Shown piece by piece: positions 13,524 through 14,409 of a DNA stretch of 14,409 bases. The DNA lies in NCBI GenBank assembly GCA_964400875.1, contig CAYNWK010000109.1:1-14409 (forward strand), read 5' to 3'. The stretch comes from CAYNWK01 sp964400875 (GTDB lineage: Bacteria; Chloroflexota; Anaerolineae; Anaerolineales; UBA4823). The notes under the pieces are model-generated. The model ran no database searches, was not told the origin of the DNA, and saw only the letters and a list, made by a program, of their open reading frames with translations. The position numbers and the translations under genes were made by a program. Each line of letters opens with the position of its first letter. The stretch's first letter is position 1.

Positions 13524-14409
13524 TCCATTGGAACGCGGCTGAAGCTGCGAAATTGGCTGAAGATTTGCGCGCCAGGGATTATCAAGTGCGCCTGGAGACC
13601 GAGGACGGCGCCCGGGCTGCGAAATCGATCCTGGAGCAGCTGCCGGATGTCGTCGTGATTTACCTGACCAGGCTGCCCTCCCACGGCCGGGAGACTGCCC
13701 GTTACCTGCGCGAGCGTAAGGCAGCCCGGGAGGTTCCCATTGTTTTTGTCGGCGGCAGCCCAGAGAAGGTAGCCAGCGTCAAAGAAAAAGTTCCACAGGC
13801 GGTCTACACTTCCGCAGCGGAACTGGACAGCGAACTCGCTGCGCTGCTCGAGCAGGCGAGGCAGGACATGGATTTAGACCGGGGCGCGTTGCTGTTTCAC
13901 ACGGTCACACTCGATCGGTGGGTCGATCTCGAAGCCTTGTTCGGCGAGCGCGGCGCGGTAGGCGGCTGCTGGTGCATGTGGTACCGCTTGAAACGCAGCG
14001 AGTTCGACGCGCAAAAAGCGGAGGGGAACCGGCGCGCCATGCGGGAGATCGTCTCCTCCGGACGGGCACCCGGCATCCTGGCTTACCTGGATGGAGAGCC
14101 GGTCGGCTGGTGTTCGGTGGCCCCCCGCTCAGAATACCCAGTCCTGGACCGTTCCTGGGTGCTTAAGCCAGTGGACGATCAGCCGGTGTGGTCGGTCGTC
14201 TGTTTTTTCATCGCCAAGCCTTACCGGGGCCAGGGCATGAGCGGTATCTTACTGGAGGCGGCTGTGCGCTATGCGCGCGAACAGGGGGCCAGCATCGTGG
14301 AAGGGTACCCGGTTGATCCCCGCAAGGAGAGCACGCCCGACGTGTTTGCGTTCACAGGCCTGGCCTCAACTTTTCTCGGGGCCGGGTTTGAGGAAGTAGC
14401 CCGCCGCTC
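13502..14409 (+). CDS. Pseudo-receiver domain fused to a GNAT N-acetyltransferase (partial, runs off the right edge)
   Basis: The frame is open from the ATG at 13502 to the window end (302 codons) without a stop. GGAGG at 13493-13497 lies four bases before the start, and the gene overlaps the VOC gene by 22 bases. Residues 1 to about 118 have the pattern of a response-regulator receiver (DVVVIYLTRLPSHGRETARYL, then VPIVFVGG), but the phosphoacceptor Asp is replaced by Tyr (Y54), the acidic pair after the first strand is His/Trp/Asn, and the usual Thr and Lys are missing. It should therefore not be phosphorylated. From about 128 a GNAT domain begins: GGCWCMWYRLK (154-164), ILAYLDGEPVGWCSVAP, and the acetyl-CoA-binding YRGQGMSGILLEAAVRYA (241-258). 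An internal ATG at 13868 could in principle start the GNAT part alone. It is the third gene of the operon; the acetylation target is unknown. Confidence 0.82.
   Translation, partial: MGKEVFLIHWNAAEAAKLAEDLRARDYQVRLETEDGARAAKSILEQLPDVVVIYLTRLPSHGRETARYLRERKAAREVPIVFVGGSPEKVASVKEKVPQAVYTSAAELDSELAALLEQARQDMDLDRGALLFHTVTLDRWVDLEALFGERGAVGGCWCMWYRLKRSEFDAQKAEGNRRAMREIVSSGRAPGILAYLDGEPVGWCSVAPRSEYPVLDRSWVLKPVDDQPVWSVVCFFIAKPYRGQGMSGILLEAAVRYAREQGASIVEGYPVDPRKESTPDVFAFTGLASTFLGAGFEEVARR

Noticed and set aside
1..14409. CRISPR array, tRNA, rRNA, insertion sequence or transposase
   Set aside because: No regularly spaced repeats, cloverleaf, rRNA-like stretch, terminal inverted repeats or transposase motifs were seen on either strand.

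Overview
The window looks like chromosomal DNA of a fairly GC-rich bacterium, most likely a member of Chloroflexota (Anaerolineae-like). The hints are a large BTAD/AAA transcriptional activator of the type abundant there, a MurJ whose first periplasmic-loop motif departs from the proteobacterial form, a DUF212-family membrane protein next to exonuclease VII genes, and a zinc-ribbon membrane protein inside that operon. The phylum call is inference from gene families; no rRNA or tRNA gene is present.

Layout. Positions 1-173 may hold the tail of an unrecognised gene. 314-2584 (+) encodes a BTAD-family regulator that ends where its C-terminal TPR region should begin and overlaps tail to tail with a small membrane protein (2563-2850, -). 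2851-3170 has no conventional gene but carries a compact transcription unit on the + strand: a good sigma70-type promoter, four hairpins, an 18-codon ORF with a near-perfect Shine-Dalgarno and four consecutive Leu codons, and a terminator. On the minus strand follow 3-hydroxybutyryl-CoA dehydrogenase and acetyl-CoA acetyltransferase (two-gene operon, reversible C4 acyl-CoA metabolism), then a HIT-family nucleotide-binding protein. From a divergent promoter region (5818-6065) a tight five-gene + strand operon runs to 10361: xseA, a zinc-ribbon membrane protein, xseB, a DUF212 membrane protein and a GH13 glucan-branching-type enzyme. murJ (10362-11942, -) converges on it with no intergenic base.

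From 12054 a second + strand operon starts at a promoter whose -35/-10 spacer contains GAACAAATGTTC, a match to the Gram-positive-type LexA (SOS) box. It encodes an alkyltransferase-like protein (active-site Cys replaced by Trp), a VOC-fold protein with a very acidic tail of about 155 residues, and a pseudo-receiver/GNAT fusion that runs off the right edge.

The two most interesting items are the orphan structured leader-like RNA at 2989-3168 and the candidate damage-inducible operon at 12054-14409.
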